NCBI GenBank assembly: GCA_023525915.1
Contig: CP026657.1
Span: forward strand, 4,364,001 to 4,428,000
Source of the DNA: Acetispira formosa (nom. nud.)
GTDB lineage: Bacteria; Desulfobacterota; Desulfarculia; Adiutricales; Adiutricaceae
Direction of reading: 5' to 3'
Length of the DNA stretch: 64,000 nucleotides
The notes below the pieces were generated by a model. It ran no database searches, was not told the DNA's origin, and saw nothing but the letters and a program-made list of their open reading frames with translations. How positions within the stretch are numbered: the stretch's first letter is position 1; every line of letters starts with the position of its first letter. The position numbers and the translations under genes are program-made. Positions 16,393 through 25,030 of the stretch are shown here, in pieces.

Positions 16393-18033
16393 ATGTTTTG
16401 CTGGCAATGTGAACAAACTAGAAACGGCACAGGCTGTGAAGCGGGGGGAGTTTGCGGCAAAAAGCCGGAAGTGGCCGATCTCCAGGATCTTCTGCGCCTG
16501 ATTCTGACCGGCCTCAGCAAAGCCGCCCTGGCCGCCAGGGCCAAGGGCCATGTGGATAACGAGATTGACCGCTTTACCATAGGGGCAGTGTTCAGCACCA
16601 TCACCAATGTTGATTTCGATCCGCCGCGTTTCCAGGAGCTGATCAACAAAGCGGCCGCCTATCGCGACCAGCTGAAGCAAAAAGCTGACATGCCCGAATG
16701 CGACTGTGAAGAAATGAACCTCAAACCGGCTGAGACTCTGGATAGTTTGATCAAACAGGCGGCCGACCACAGCGCCTACTGGCACAAAGATCTGCCGGAG
16801 GCGGCCACCCTGGGCTTGAGAGAAACCGCCGTCTATGGTCTGAAAGGCTTGTGTGCCTATGCCGATCACGCCTCGGTCCTGGGACAGGAAGACGAAAACC
16901 TGTTCAAGTTCGTTTATGAATGCCTGGCCGCAACCCGCGATAAGAGCCTGACCCTGGATGACTGGCTCGCCATGGCCCTGAAGGTAGGGGAAATGAACGT
17001 CCTGGCCATGAAGCTCCTCGATGACGGCAACACCGGCGCCTACGGCCACCCAGTGCCGACCAAAGTCCCCTTAGGCCCGAAAACGGGCAAGGCCATTGTA
17101 GTCAGCGGCCACGACCTCAAAGACTTGAAGATGCTTCTGGAGCAAACCAAGGGCAAGGGCATAAACATCTATACCCACGGTGAAATGCTGCCCACCCATG
17201 GTTATCCTGAGCTGAAAAAATACCCGCATTTCCACGGCCACTTCGGAACAGCCTGGCAGCACCAGACCGCTGAACTGCCGGAATTTCCCGGACCGGTGCT
17301 TTTCACCACCAACTGTATTCAGCGCCCTGGCCCGGCCACCGGCGACCGCACCTTTACCACCGGTCTGGTGGGGTGGCCCGGCATGCCCCAGATCAAGGCT
17401 GACTCCAAAGGGCATAAGGATTTTACGCCCATCATTGAAAAAGCCTTGTCAATGCCCGGCTATGATATGGATGAAGACAAGGGTGAGGTGATGGTCGGCT
17501 TTGGGCATAACGCCGTGCTTTCGGTGGCGGACAAGGTGGTGGAGCTGGTCAAGAGCGGCAAAATCAAGCGGTTCATTCTGGTGGGAGGCTGCGATGGGGC
17601 TAAGCCGGGCCGCAACTATTACACCGAGCTGGTGGATAAAGCGCCCCAGGATACGATAATCCTGACCCTGGCCTGCGGCAAGTTCCGCTTCTTCGATCAC
17701 AAGCTGGGAGAATTTGAAGGACTGCCGCGTCTGTTGGACATCGGCCAGTGCAACGACGCCTATTCAGCCGTGATCATAGCCCAGGCTCTGGCTAAAGCTT
17801 TTGATTGTGAAATAAATGATCTGCCGTTGAGTCTGGTGCTGTCATGGTACGAACAGAAAGCCTGTGCAGTGCTGTTGTCGCTGCTCTATTTAGGCATTAA
17901 AAACATGCGCCTTGGGCCAACGCTACCAGCGTTTATCCACCCGGATGTTTTAAATGTTCTTCATGAGAAGCTGAATCTTACGCCCATTGGTACACCGGAA
18001 GACGATCTGAAAGCCATGTTCGCTCAGAGCTGA
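16393..18033 (+). CDS. hcp: Hybrid-cluster protein (Hcp, hydroxylamine reductase)
   Basis: The 546-residue product has the N-terminal cysteine spacing of anaerobe-type Hcp (Cys3, Cys6, Cys15, Cys21 in MFCWQCEQTRNGTGCEAGGVCGK shortened pattern C-x2-C-x8-C-x5-C). Hybrid-cluster ligand regions are TTNCIQRP, GGCDGAKPG and LACGKFRF. Hcp reduces NO to N2O or hydroxylamine to ammonia and can S-nitrosylate proteins. With NrfHA elsewhere in the window it fits nitrosative-stress defence during nitrite use. No hcr partner is adjacent. The composite repeat starts 7 bases after the stop. Confidence 0.96.
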   Translation: MFCWQCEQTRNGTGCEAGGVCGKKPEVADLQDLLRLILTGLSKAALAARAKGHVDNEIDRFTIGAVFSTITNVDFDPPRFQELINKAAAYRDQLKQKADMPECDCEEMNLKPAETLDSLIKQAADHSAYWHKDLPEAATLGLRETAVYGLKGLCAYADHASVLGQEDENLFKFVYECLAATRDKSLTLDDWLAMALKVGEMNVLAMKLLDDGNTGAYGHPVPTKVPLGPKTGKAIVVSGHDLKDLKMLLEQTKGKGINIYTHGEMLPTHGYPELKKYPHFHGHFGTAWQHQTAELPEFPGPVLFTTNCIQRPGPATGDRTFTTGLVGWPGMPQIKADSKGHKDFTPIIEKALSMPGYDMDEDKGEVMVGFGHNAVLSVADKVVELVKSGKIKRFILVGGCDGAKPGRNYYTELVDKAPQDTIILTLACGKFRFFDHKLGEFEGLPRLLDIGQCNDAYSAVIIAQALAKAFDCEINDLPLSLVLSWYEQKACAVLLSLLYLGIKNMRLGPTLPAFIHPDVLNVLHEKLNLTPIGTPEDDLKAMFAQS

Positions 18034-18040
18034 CAGATGA

Positions 18041-18632
18041 AGAGAAGAGGGGGGCTCTGCCCCTCCACCCCGCAAGGGGGTTTTCTGGGAAAGGCAGCCC
18101 CCTTGACCCCAACTCGGCGTGCGGTCATGGTTGCGATAGGACCGGAGGCTGGGGCTGAAAATTTTTTACGAAAGGCATCGTTCACCATTGTTTCAGCGCC
18201 ACAACTCGCTTCGAAGACGAAGCTCAGACAAGTGGCGCTGAAACAATGGTTCTCTACAGAAAATTTTCAGCCCCGGCCTCCTGCTTTTTTGGCGTGCTGT
18301 CTGAAGAATTAGAAACGCGTTTGCCCCGGTTGACGCAACAGCAATGGCCCCAAACCGCCGATGACGACCAGGAAGGGGGAGCGGAAAATTTTCCGTAGAC
18401 GCTCGTGATTTTGCTCCCCGGACGGGCACTGAAGATTCAATCCTCGATGAAGCCACCCGGCCGGGATCAGAGAAAATCACGAGCGTCTTAAGGAAATTTT
18501 TCCGCTCCCCCTTCCGGGTTTTACCTTTGCCGCCACAAAACGAAAAACCGCAATTCCTCCGGAATTGCGGTGGGGTCAAGGGGTTAACCCCTTGTGGGGT
18601 GGAGGGAGGGGCAAGGCCCCCCCTCTTCTCTT
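18041..18632 (+). repeat. Composite multi-hairpin element, copy B
   Basis: This 592-bp element spans the convergent hcp/WaaY-like junction, ending 12 bases before the next stop codon. In order it has a GC-rich end hairpin, palindrome 1 (GGAGGCTGGGGCTGAAAA..CAGCCCCGGCCTCC with an inner TTGTTTCAGCGCCA/TGGCGCTGAAACAA stem), a unique spacer with GAATTAGAAACGCGTTTG, palindrome 2 (GGAAGGGGGAGCGGAAAA and ACGCTCGTGATTTT arms), then the CCGCAATTCC/GGAATTGCGG, CAAGGGG/CCCCTTG and GGGGC/GCCCC hairpins. It is closely similar to copy C and inverted relative to copy A. Small frames inside are not credible genes. Confidence 0.88.
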
Positions 18633-18644
18633 TGAGAGCCTCTC

Positions 18645-19394
18645 CTACCTGAATTTCTTTTTCAGGTTTTTTCTAAACATGTGCCAGTCGTATTTTAAAA
18701 ATACTAAGCGTGAGAAGATTTTTATCGACAGCTTTTTTATTGGCACGTCTATGTCGAATTTTCTTTTTACATCCAGAGTATCATGCGCCTGGCAGATTAC
18801 CATCGGCCCTTTAAACGATATGTCTATCATCTTCATGCCTTCATCAGTCTTGACCAGGTTCCAGGGGTGCGGCGCACCGGAGGCCAGGCCGCAATCGTGG
18901 AGCTTGCCCACCGTTTCCGCCAGACCCGTTATCCAGGGGCCTGAAGAGGGCGGATCGCCTTTCAGCACTTCGCCTTCTATGAACTCCGTTATCAGATAGC
19001 TGTCGATGCAATACTGGTAACCGATGAATTTCTCGGCTATCAGGTAGGCCTCGGGAATTATCGTGCAGCCATTGTCAATGGCCTTTCGGGTTTCACGCAT
19101 CAGGCGTGAGAACGCCGTGCCGCTTATCAAATCCCAGATATGGCGCTTTCTTCTCTCCGGCGGCTGGTGAATCCTTTTGAAAATGAACTTTCGTCCCAGG
19201 GCTTCGACCAAATAGGTCTCGCGGGCTGGATAGTCGCCTTTAGCCAGGCATTTCATTTCCAGCTCACCCTTAAAATAAGCGTCCAGAAGGGCCGGGTAAT
19301 CCGTTCCATCGTTAAGCCACACCAGCTTGAAATCGTCTTTTTCGCCCGTCAGGAAGGGCTGGTCTTTGGAAATTATCTTGTCAGCTTCACTCAT
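18645..19394 (-). CDS. WaaY/RfaY-like LPS core heptose kinase
   Basis: The start is set at the MSEADKI methionine (19394); a longer frame would run into the preceding dehydrogenase gene. The 249-residue product resembles the WaaY lipopolysaccharide core kinase family: an N-lobe FIFKRIHQPPERRKRHIWD, then SYLITEFIEGEV and a catalytic-loop-like KLHDCGLASGAPHPWNLV with MIDISF in place of a DFG-type metal motif. Such enzymes phosphorylate heptose in LPS inner core, adding negative charge to the outer membrane. It is the last gene of the 22758-18645 operon, 37 bases after the dehydrogenase. Family membership is moderately sure, substrate less so. Confidence 0.72.
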   Translation of the reverse strand: MSEADKIISKDQPFLTGEKDDFKLVWLNDGTDYPALLDAYFKGELEMKCLAKGDYPARETYLVEALGRKFIFKRIHQPPERRKRHIWDLISGTAFSRLMRETRKAIDNGCTIIPEAYLIAEKFIGYQYCIDSYLITEFIEGEVLKGDPPSSGPWITGLAETVGKLHDCGLASGAPHPWNLVKTDEGMKMIDISFKGPMVICQAHDTLDVKRKFDIDVPIKKLSIKIFSRLVFLKYDWHMFRKNLKKKFR

Positions 19395-19431
19395 TTTTTT
19401 GCTTTTCAGAACCGCGCGGGAGGCGCGGGGG

Positions 19432-20457
19432 TTATTGGAACAAGAGGTGTTTGCCCGCCTGGTTGACATCCTGGCAGCCGGTCATGATCATGGCCTGCTC
19501 CAGTTGATCCTTATAGGTTTGAATGTGGAGGGCCACGCCTTCGCGCCCGCCGCCGATGGCGGCAATGGCAAAGGGGCGGCCGATCATGGCGCAGTCCGCG
19601 CCAAGGGCCAAGAGTTTTAAGATGTCGACGCCGGTGCGTACGCCGCCGTCGGCGATGATGGCCATACGGCCTTTGACTGACTCGGCTATACGGGGCAGAA
19701 CCTCGGCCGCGCCGGGGGTGAAATCCAGCACCCGGCCGCCGTGGTTGCTGACGACTATGCCGTCAACCCCGGCCTCCAGGCAGGCCAGCGCGTCTTCCAG
19801 GCCCATAACGCCCTTGACGATGAAGCGCATGTCCCGCCGGTGGCTGGCTTCGACTATCCGTCGGAGCTCTTCGGAGTCCTTGGCATAGGCCGGGCGGTTC
19901 ATCTTTCTGAGAGTGATCAGGCCGATACTGTCAAAGTCGGAGCCGATGACCCGGCAGCCGGCCTGGGCGCACATTTCAATTTTCTGCTCCAGCTCTTCAA
20001 AGCCCCAGGGTTTTATGAAGGGAATACCCAATCCGTTATGTTCGCGGGCGCAGGCCAGGGAGGTTTCCAGCACTTCCGGCGGAGCTGAATCCGGCAGGCC
20101 CGCCACAATTGACCCGGCCGCGGCCCCGGCCATGATTTCACGCTGATAGTCCGCTTCGCCCATGGCCTGGCCAAGATTGAACGATATGCCGCCTATGGGG
20201 CCGATCAGAAGCGGCAGGGCCAGCTTCAGCCCCAGTATTTCCGTTTCCATTCGCGGGTGGCGCACGTTGTGAATCAGACGAGTGTTGAAGCGCACGGCGG
20301 CCAGCGCTTTCACGTTATTCATAAAAGCCGCGCCAGTCCCGGCCCCGCCCATGCCCGGCACCTCACCGGCACAGACCCGTCCGTCACAGACGGAGCAGAC
20401 CCGGCAGCTTCCTTTGGTCAGTTCACGGGCGCGTTTTCTTATTTCTTGCATTTCCAT
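19432..20457 (-). CDS. FMN-dependent alpha-hydroxy-acid dehydrogenase with N-terminal Cys motif
   Basis: The start is set at ATG 20457, preceded by GAGGA; upstream codons lack similarity. The 341-residue TIM-barrel protein has the family active-site stretch VVSNHGGRVLDF (catalytic His and substrate Arg) and the FMN-phosphate region ADGGVRTGVDILKLLALGAD. At residues 18-29 it carries C-x2-C-x2-C-x4-C (CRVCSVCDGRVCAGE), typical of forms from anaerobes and possibly binding a metal or Fe-S cluster. The family oxidises L-lactate, glycolate or related 2-hydroxy acids. It starts one base after the radical SAM stop, so it belongs to the AmmeMemoRadiSam-type operon. The substrate is unknown. Confidence 0.87.
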   Translation of the reverse strand: MEMQEIRKRARELTKGSCRVCSVCDGRVCAGEVPGMGGAGTGAAFMNNVKALAAVRFNTRLIHNVRHPRMETEILGLKLALPLLIGPIGGISFNLGQAMGEADYQREIMAGAAAGSIVAGLPDSAPPEVLETSLACAREHNGLGIPFIKPWGFEELEQKIEMCAQAGCRVIGSDFDSIGLITLRKMNRPAYAKDSEELRRIVEASHRRDMRFIVKGVMGLEDALACLEAGVDGIVVSNHGGRVLDFTPGAAEVLPRIAESVKGRMAIIADGGVRTGVDILKLLALGADCAMIGRPFAIAAIGGGREGVALHIQTYKDQLEQAMIMTGCQDVNQAGKHLLFQ

Positions 20458-20458
20458 T

Positions 20459-21391
20459 TCAATCCTCACTATCATCAAGGCCGTCTTCAATATTGGTCCT
20501 GTCCCGGCCCGGGCTGGCTTCAACATGGATGTTGCCCAGATGGACATGCCGAAGCCTTCCTTTGGCTATGTTGTGAAAAGTCTTCATCAGGTTTACGTCG
20601 GTGGGCGGTTCGTGGTATTTGTTGGCCGGAAAATAGCGGGAAATGTGGAGCGGGATATTGTTGGACACCCCGGCCACCCAATCCACCAGTTCCGCGAATT
20701 CATCGCGGTCATCGCTTATGCCGGGCACGACCAACGTGGTCAGTTCCACATGAATACCGGCCTGGGCCATGTAGCTGATGGTATTCTGCACCGCTTTCAG
20801 GGAGCCGCCCATCTGGGCGTATTTTTTTTTATTAAAGGTTTTCAGATCGATGTTGACCGCGTCCAGCCAGGGAGTCAGGTCTTCCAGGGCCGTGTCTGAA
20901 AACATGCCGTTGGTGACCAGCACGGTGGCGATTTTACGCTCGCGGGCCATGGGCGCGGCTTCAACGATGAACTCGGCCTGAAGGAGCGGCTCATTATAGG
21001 TATAGGCCACGGAGGTAAGGTTCTGCTCGACCACCTGAGTCAAAAGGGCGGTGGGCGTCAACTGTTCAAATGAGAGCCGTTTTCGCGGGTGGGCCAGATG
21101 ATGATTCTGACAAAAGGGGCAGAACATGTTGCAGCCCATGCTGCCCAGAGAGAAAATCTGGGTGCCGGGCTGGAAGTGCAGGAGGGGTTTTTTCTCAATG
21201 GGGTCTACCGCACAGGCGCTGAACCAGCCGAGGCAAGGCGATATAAAGCCGTTTTCATCAGCGCCGCGAACGCCGCAGCGGCCCACGGTTCCGACTTCTA
21301 TCCGGCATTTATGCGCACAGAGGCTGCACCGGTATACAGGCTGCCCGTCCGAATCTGTGCCTTCCGTCTGCCACCAGTGCGGAGTCGTCAT
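20459..21391 (-). CDS. AmmeMemoRadiSam-system radical SAM enzyme
   Basis: The start is ATG 21391, overlapping the preceding stop by four bases (ATGA), which implies coupling. The 310-residue product has an N-terminal cysteine set (Cys22, 25, 29, 39) and the radical SAM motif C-x3-C-x2-C at Cys87, Cys91, Cys94 (MGCNMFCPFCQNHH). AYTYNEPLLQAEF and AVNIDLKTFNKKKY are characteristic of the PflA-like family that co-occurs with Memo and AMMECR1 proteins. The enzyme should cleave S-adenosylmethionine with a 4Fe-4S cluster; its target is not established. Its partner domains are encoded by the gene directly upstream. Confidence 0.92.
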   Translation of the reverse strand: MTTPHWWQTEGTDSDGQPVYRCSLCAHKCRIEVGTVGRCGVRGADENGFISPCLGWFSACAVDPIEKKPLLHFQPGTQIFSLGSMGCNMFCPFCQNHHLAHPRKRLSFEQLTPTALLTQVVEQNLTSVAYTYNEPLLQAEFIVEAAPMARERKIATVLVTNGMFSDTALEDLTPWLDAVNIDLKTFNKKKYAQMGGSLKAVQNTISYMAQAGIHVELTTLVVPGISDDRDEFAELVDWVAGVSNNIPLHISRYFPANKYHEPPTDVNLMKTFHNIAKGRLRHVHLGNIHVEASPGRDRTNIEDGLDDSED

Positions 21392-22758
21392 CGTCCGCCT
21401 CCCTGTTCCTGATAGCGGGTGACGCTGAAGCGGTGGATGGTCAGGCCGCGCAAATCCGTTATGCCGGCCTTGCCGGCGGCTATGGACAGCTGTGCCTCCA
21501 CTGTGTCCACCCCTTCGAGGTCGGGCAGCAATAAGCCTCTGCGCCCGTCTTTTTCCACGATAACACCCCAATAGGCCGGGTCGAGTTCAGCCAGCGATGA
21601 GACCGGCTCAGGTTGGCTCAAAACATCCACCGAGAAGGTCACCCCGCCGAGTTCATCGGAAACCATGGGTTTGAAGCGCGGATCGCGGGTGGCGGCGCTC
21701 ACGGCGTTGGCCATGATTTCTTCCCCTAAATTTTCCCGCACCGGCAGGATGGTGCCGATGCAGCCGCGCAGTTCCCCTGAAACTGTTTTTATGGAGACGA
21801 AACAAGCTTTTTGCGGCGACCATAAGGCCGGGTCGCTTGAGATTTCTTTGGTCAGGCTGGCGTCCGGCGGATTGCCGCCCAGATATTTCCGGGCTGTCAG
21901 CCGGGCCAGGCGTGGGTAGGGATGACTCTCTCCGGCCGAAGCGCCCGGGCTGTCCGCCGGTTTCCAAAATGCATTGCAATAGCCGACCCCAAAAGGCCCT
22001 TCGTATGACAGAACTTCCGCCGGGCCGTCCGCCAGGCCCAGGAGGGCCAATGCGGACTTGAAGCCGCATTCACCGGCCGCCTTCAGCCTGTCGGCTGGCC
22101 AGCGCCCGATCATTTCTTCCGCCTGGCCGCTTTTCAGAGCTTCGACGATGTCCTGATCGAACGCGGCCCCTTCCGGGTTGTAACCGGCGGGTGCGCCCTC
22201 TTTGAGCCGGTGCGACAGATCGCCGCTGGCCAGAAGCGCCCATGATTTGGAACCGGTTGAAAAATCGGCCAGCGCCCGTCCCAGAGCCAGGGCCTTTTCC
22301 GGTGTGAGGCCGACGGGGTTGGCCAGAATGACCGGGGGCAGGGGATTATATATTTTTGAAAGGAAGTACAGCGGCACCTGTGAGCCGTGGTCAGGGGTGA
22401 GGTCTTTCACTTTCGCGCCGCTGAGGCGGAACCCGGCTTCTTCCAGGTGTCTGGCCAGTTTGGTGGCGGCCTCCAATGGCGTAGGCAGAGAAAAGTTTAT
22501 TTCCGGCACACCGAAGCGTCCCATGCCGCCCTGAATTTCCGGGGCGGTGTTTATGAAAAAATAACCGGCGTCATAAGGCTGGTGTGGAGAAAGCAGCAGA
22601 AGGACATCCGGCCGCCCTGCTCCAGGGAGGGCTTTGAGGCCGTTCAGAAGCGCCTCGGCCCCGTCAAGGCTCCGGGAGGCTTCCCGCTCCCGGCCTCGGC
22701 CGACTTCGTGAATCAATATGGGGGGGTGCGGCATCAGGGCCGCCCATGACCAGGCCAT
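21388..22758 (-). CDS. LigB-like (Memo-type) domain fused to AMMECR1
   Basis: The 456-residue protein joins two parts of the AmmeMemoRadiSam system. Residues 1-~265 are a class III extradiol dioxygenase/LigB-like domain, homologous to Memo (MPHPPILIHEVG, LLLSPHQPYDAG, DHGSQVPLYF, LASGDLSHRL). Residues ~275-450 are AMMECR1 (CFVSIKTVSGELRGCIGTI, TRDPRFKPM, FSVDVLS). Histidines at HPP, PHQ, DHG and LSH are plausible metal ligands. The combination occurs widely in archaea and anaerobic bacteria; the reaction is unknown. It is the first gene of the minus-strand operon. Confidence 0.92.
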   Translation of the reverse strand: MAWSWAALMPHPPILIHEVGRGREREASRSLDGAEALLNGLKALPGAGRPDVLLLLSPHQPYDAGYFFINTAPEIQGGMGRFGVPEINFSLPTPLEAATKLARHLEEAGFRLSGAKVKDLTPDHGSQVPLYFLSKIYNPLPPVILANPVGLTPEKALALGRALADFSTGSKSWALLASGDLSHRLKEGAPAGYNPEGAAFDQDIVEALKSGQAEEMIGRWPADRLKAAGECGFKSALALLGLADGPAEVLSYEGPFGVGYCNAFWKPADSPGASAGESHPYPRLARLTARKYLGGNPPDASLTKEISSDPALWSPQKACFVSIKTVSGELRGCIGTILPVRENLGEEIMANAVSAATRDPRFKPMVSDELGGVTFSVDVLSQPEPVSSLAELDPAYWGVIVEKDGRRGLLLPDLEGVDTVEAQLSIAAGKAGITDLRGLTIHRFSVTRYQEQGGGR

Positions 22759-22789
22759 ATTTCAGCTCCTTGCCTAGTGGTAGGATCGC

Positions 22790-23491
22790 TTAGATTATGA
22801 AAGAGCCGCCAGGCTCGGGCGCGATTACGACGCAATCGGGCGCCAGATGGCCCACCGCTTCCTTAAAGGCGGAAGCGTCGGCCGCAAGCAGCGGGAAGGT
22901 GGCGTAATGCAGCGGCATGGCCGCTTTCGTCTTCAGCATGGCACAGGCTTTGGCCGCCAGTTGGCCATCCATGGTGTAAGTGCCGCCCACCGGCAGCATG
23001 GCCAGATCAAGATTGAAGCGTTCACCGATGAGGCCCATGTCGCTGAAAAGCCCGGTATCGCCGGCGTGATAGATGGCGGTTCCGCCCGGCAGTTCCAGCA
23101 CAAAGCCAATGGGCGCGCCATAGGCTGAGGAATGGGTGGCCTGGGTCTGGGTGATGCGCACGCCGAACTCTTCCACTGTTCCGTCAATATTGCCGCCGCT
23201 GCCGCCGTTGATAATCCGCTCCGGCGGAACGCCCTGAGTGAGCAGCCAGTCGGCCATATCGGCTATGCACCCGATTCTGGCGCCGGTGGCCCCGGCTATC
23301 TCAACGGCCTGGCCCAGATGGTCGCCGTGACTGTGGGTGATCAAAATCATATCGGGGCGGGGAATAGTTCGCCAATCAGGAGCGAAGCGGTTGCCTTCGA
23401 AAAACGGATCAATTAAAAATGTGCAACCAGCGCCTGAAATCATGACATTGGAATGGCCATGCCAGGTGACGGTTATTGGATTTTGACTCAT
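22790..23491 (-). CDS. Metallo-beta-lactamase-fold hydrolase, UPF0173 family
   Basis: The 233-residue product has the two-metal MBL fold: WHGHSNVMI, FLIDPFF, THSHGDH (HxHxDH), ATHSS, HAGDTG and a closing PLHY. It matches the UPF0173 family of predicted metal-dependent hydrolases (YtkL-like), cytoplasmic, with no known substrate. It ends 31 bases after the start of the LigB-AMMECR1 gene on the same strand, so it may be the first member of the same transcript. Confidence 0.9.
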   Translation of the reverse strand: MSQNPITVTWHGHSNVMISGAGCTFLIDPFFEGNRFAPDWRTIPRPDMILITHSHGDHLGQAVEIAGATGARIGCIADMADWLLTQGVPPERIINGGSGGNIDGTVEEFGVRITQTQATHSSAYGAPIGFVLELPGGTAIYHAGDTGLFSDMGLIGERFNLDLAMLPVGGTYTMDGQLAAKACAMLKTKAAMPLHYATFPLLAADASAFKEAVGHLAPDCVVIAPEPGGSFII

Positions 23492-23748
23492 GTTTAATTT
23501 TCTCCATACAGCCGGCCGATGGACGAGGTATCATTTCAATTGAATCATGCCATCGATTATACATTATAAACAGGTGATTGTCGACCTATCGTGGATCGGA
23601 ACAGTTGGTTTGCCAAAAAAAAATTAGAAGAAAGAGTTAGTTAACGGTGGGGTGGACAATACTTTTTAGCCGGGGCAGAGCCTTGGGCTCACGGACGCTT
23701 TTCAGCAAAGGCGGCATTTTTCGCCTGGCGGCTACTTCCAGCGGCATT

Positions 23749-23920
23749 ATAATGGCAGCTGTCATTATATTAAGAAATCCCCCTCATCCAGCCCTGTGGA
23801 CAGGTATCGGGCAAGGGGGCGACGCTCTTAATACGATGATGGCCGCCATTATTCATTAAGGGAAACAGCCGCCTAGACATTGGGTCCGGGCCCGGCCCGG
23901 CGTTGGGTCCGGGTCCGGCT
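23749..23920 (+). repeat. R-family repeat, copy R2 (degenerate left arm, alpha tail)
   Basis: The core GCTCTTAATACGATGATGG begins at 23824, followed by GGGAAACAGCC and CCTAGACATTGGGTCCGGG with two GC-rich hairpin units. The left part AATGGCAGCTGTCATTAT..TTAAG (from 23752) is a mutated inverted copy of the core. The tail abuts the stop codon of the S24 repressor. The rest of the 23492-23918 gap shows no gene. Confidence 0.8.
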
Positions 23921-24770
23921 AGAGGCGGCGGCGAACCAGGACTACTGTGGCCAGCTTAATAATGTTCGGGCCGGGTATCTCGATAAAATAATCGGTCTGG
24001 CGGTCGAATTTGTCCATTTTCTGCCAGCCTCTCACTTTCAGCCAGTTATCTTTGGTTCCGGCATCCCCACCCCAGCCCCAAAAGACTTTAATGGTGCCCA
24101 TCTCCACGCCGCCTGGGCCGACGGTGCCAACATAGACAGCATCACCCTTGAGCGGCTCCTGATCCGGGTCGCAGTAACAGAGCATTCCCCGGCTGATTCC
24201 TTCCGGTTTCATGCTCTCTCCTTCAGCCATCACGGCAAAGGAGCGGCCGCCAAGCGCCAGGGGAGAGGCTGATACCGCGATATCCATCACATTGTACCAG
24301 CCCATCGCCTCGCATTGCACCAAGCCCAGCATGGGCATGGGTCTTTGCGAGAGATGAACCTTTTCCAGCGCGGCCACGCCCATGGTCTGGGATGTCGATT
24401 CAGGCAAACGGACAATATGGGGTGACGGTGGGCTGTAGGGTGCGGCAACGCCATTTGAGATATTGGGCGGACCTGATTCTTGGGTGGGCGTGCCGCTGGC
24501 GTGGGTGATTTGGTAGGTGCCCGCGCCCTGCATGGAGTCCATGCGCTGTCCCATGGCCAGAAAATCCGCCAGAGATAATCCGCAGGCCCTGGCGATTTTT
24601 TCCTGGGCCATGCGCCCGGCAAACCGCTTGCCGTGAATAATCTCGTTGATCAGCGAGCGTGATACGCCGCTGGCGACGGCCAGCGTCGTCTGGTTGTGAA
24701 TCTTGTCCCTGCCGATGAACGATTGCATGGCAAGGCGGAAATGTCGGGCGTCAGGTGTTTCATTCATCAT
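23919..24770 (-). CDS. HTH/S24-type (LexA-CI-like) transcriptional regulator
   Basis: The 283-residue product has an N-terminal helix-turn-helix (~10-80, TTLAVASGVSRSLINEIIHG), a proline-rich linker (~90-125) and a C-terminal peptidase S24 domain (~145-283). The catalytic dyad is Ser186 (AEGESMKPEG) and probably Lys228 (GTIKVFW). No Ala-Gly cleavage site is obvious near CEAMGW, so self-cleavage is uncertain. Such proteins usually repress a divergent operon and may be inactivated in stress. Here the divergent genes are 25031 and 25432. No Shine-Dalgarno precedes the ATG pair, so the mRNA may be leaderless. Confidence 0.88.
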   Translation of the reverse strand: MMNETPDARHFRLAMQSFIGRDKIHNQTTLAVASGVSRSLINEIIHGKRFAGRMAQEKIARACGLSLADFLAMGQRMDSMQGAGTYQITHASGTPTQESGPPNISNGVAAPYSPPSPHIVRLPESTSQTMGVAALEKVHLSQRPMPMLGLVQCEAMGWYNVMDIAVSASPLALGGRSFAVMAEGESMKPEGISRGMLCYCDPDQEPLKGDAVYVGTVGPGGVEMGTIKVFWGWGGDAGTKDNWLKVRGWQKMDKFDRQTDYFIEIPGPNIIKLATVVLVRRRL

Positions 24771-25030
24771 AATATTCTATTATTTACCGAATAGCTCAAC
24801 TGGACAAGTGTAAAATAGTCCATATTAGTGAAAAATACTATGTCGGCATGTGCGACCCTGTAGAATAACTCATACATCGCGTATTTTTCTATTTGTTATG
24901 ATTCATATTCCCATTTGACCGTATTATTAATTCTATCAGTAATCTGGATTCAAGGATTGTAAAAAAGAAATATGGGAAGTATAATTTACATGAATTTAAG
25001 GCAGTATTTTTTTATAAATAAGGTGTGGCA
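24771..25030. promoter_or_regulatory. Divergent control region between the S24 regulator and a small operon
   Basis: This 260-bp AT-rich gap separates two divergent genes. It repeats short elements such as CTATT/AATAG (CTATTATTTACCGAATAG at about 24778), AAAATAGTCC, AAATACTATG and TTTTTCTATTTG. Those could be operator half-sites for the S24 regulator, but no single strong palindrome stands out. AAGGTGTGGCA just before 25031 is the ribosome binding site. Confidence 0.45.

Noticed and set aside
18037..18312. Small plus-strand frame in composite copy B, with a similar one in copy C (61566-61775)
   Set aside because: Both come from repeat sequence with palindromes; copy A breaks the frame, and no start signal is seen.
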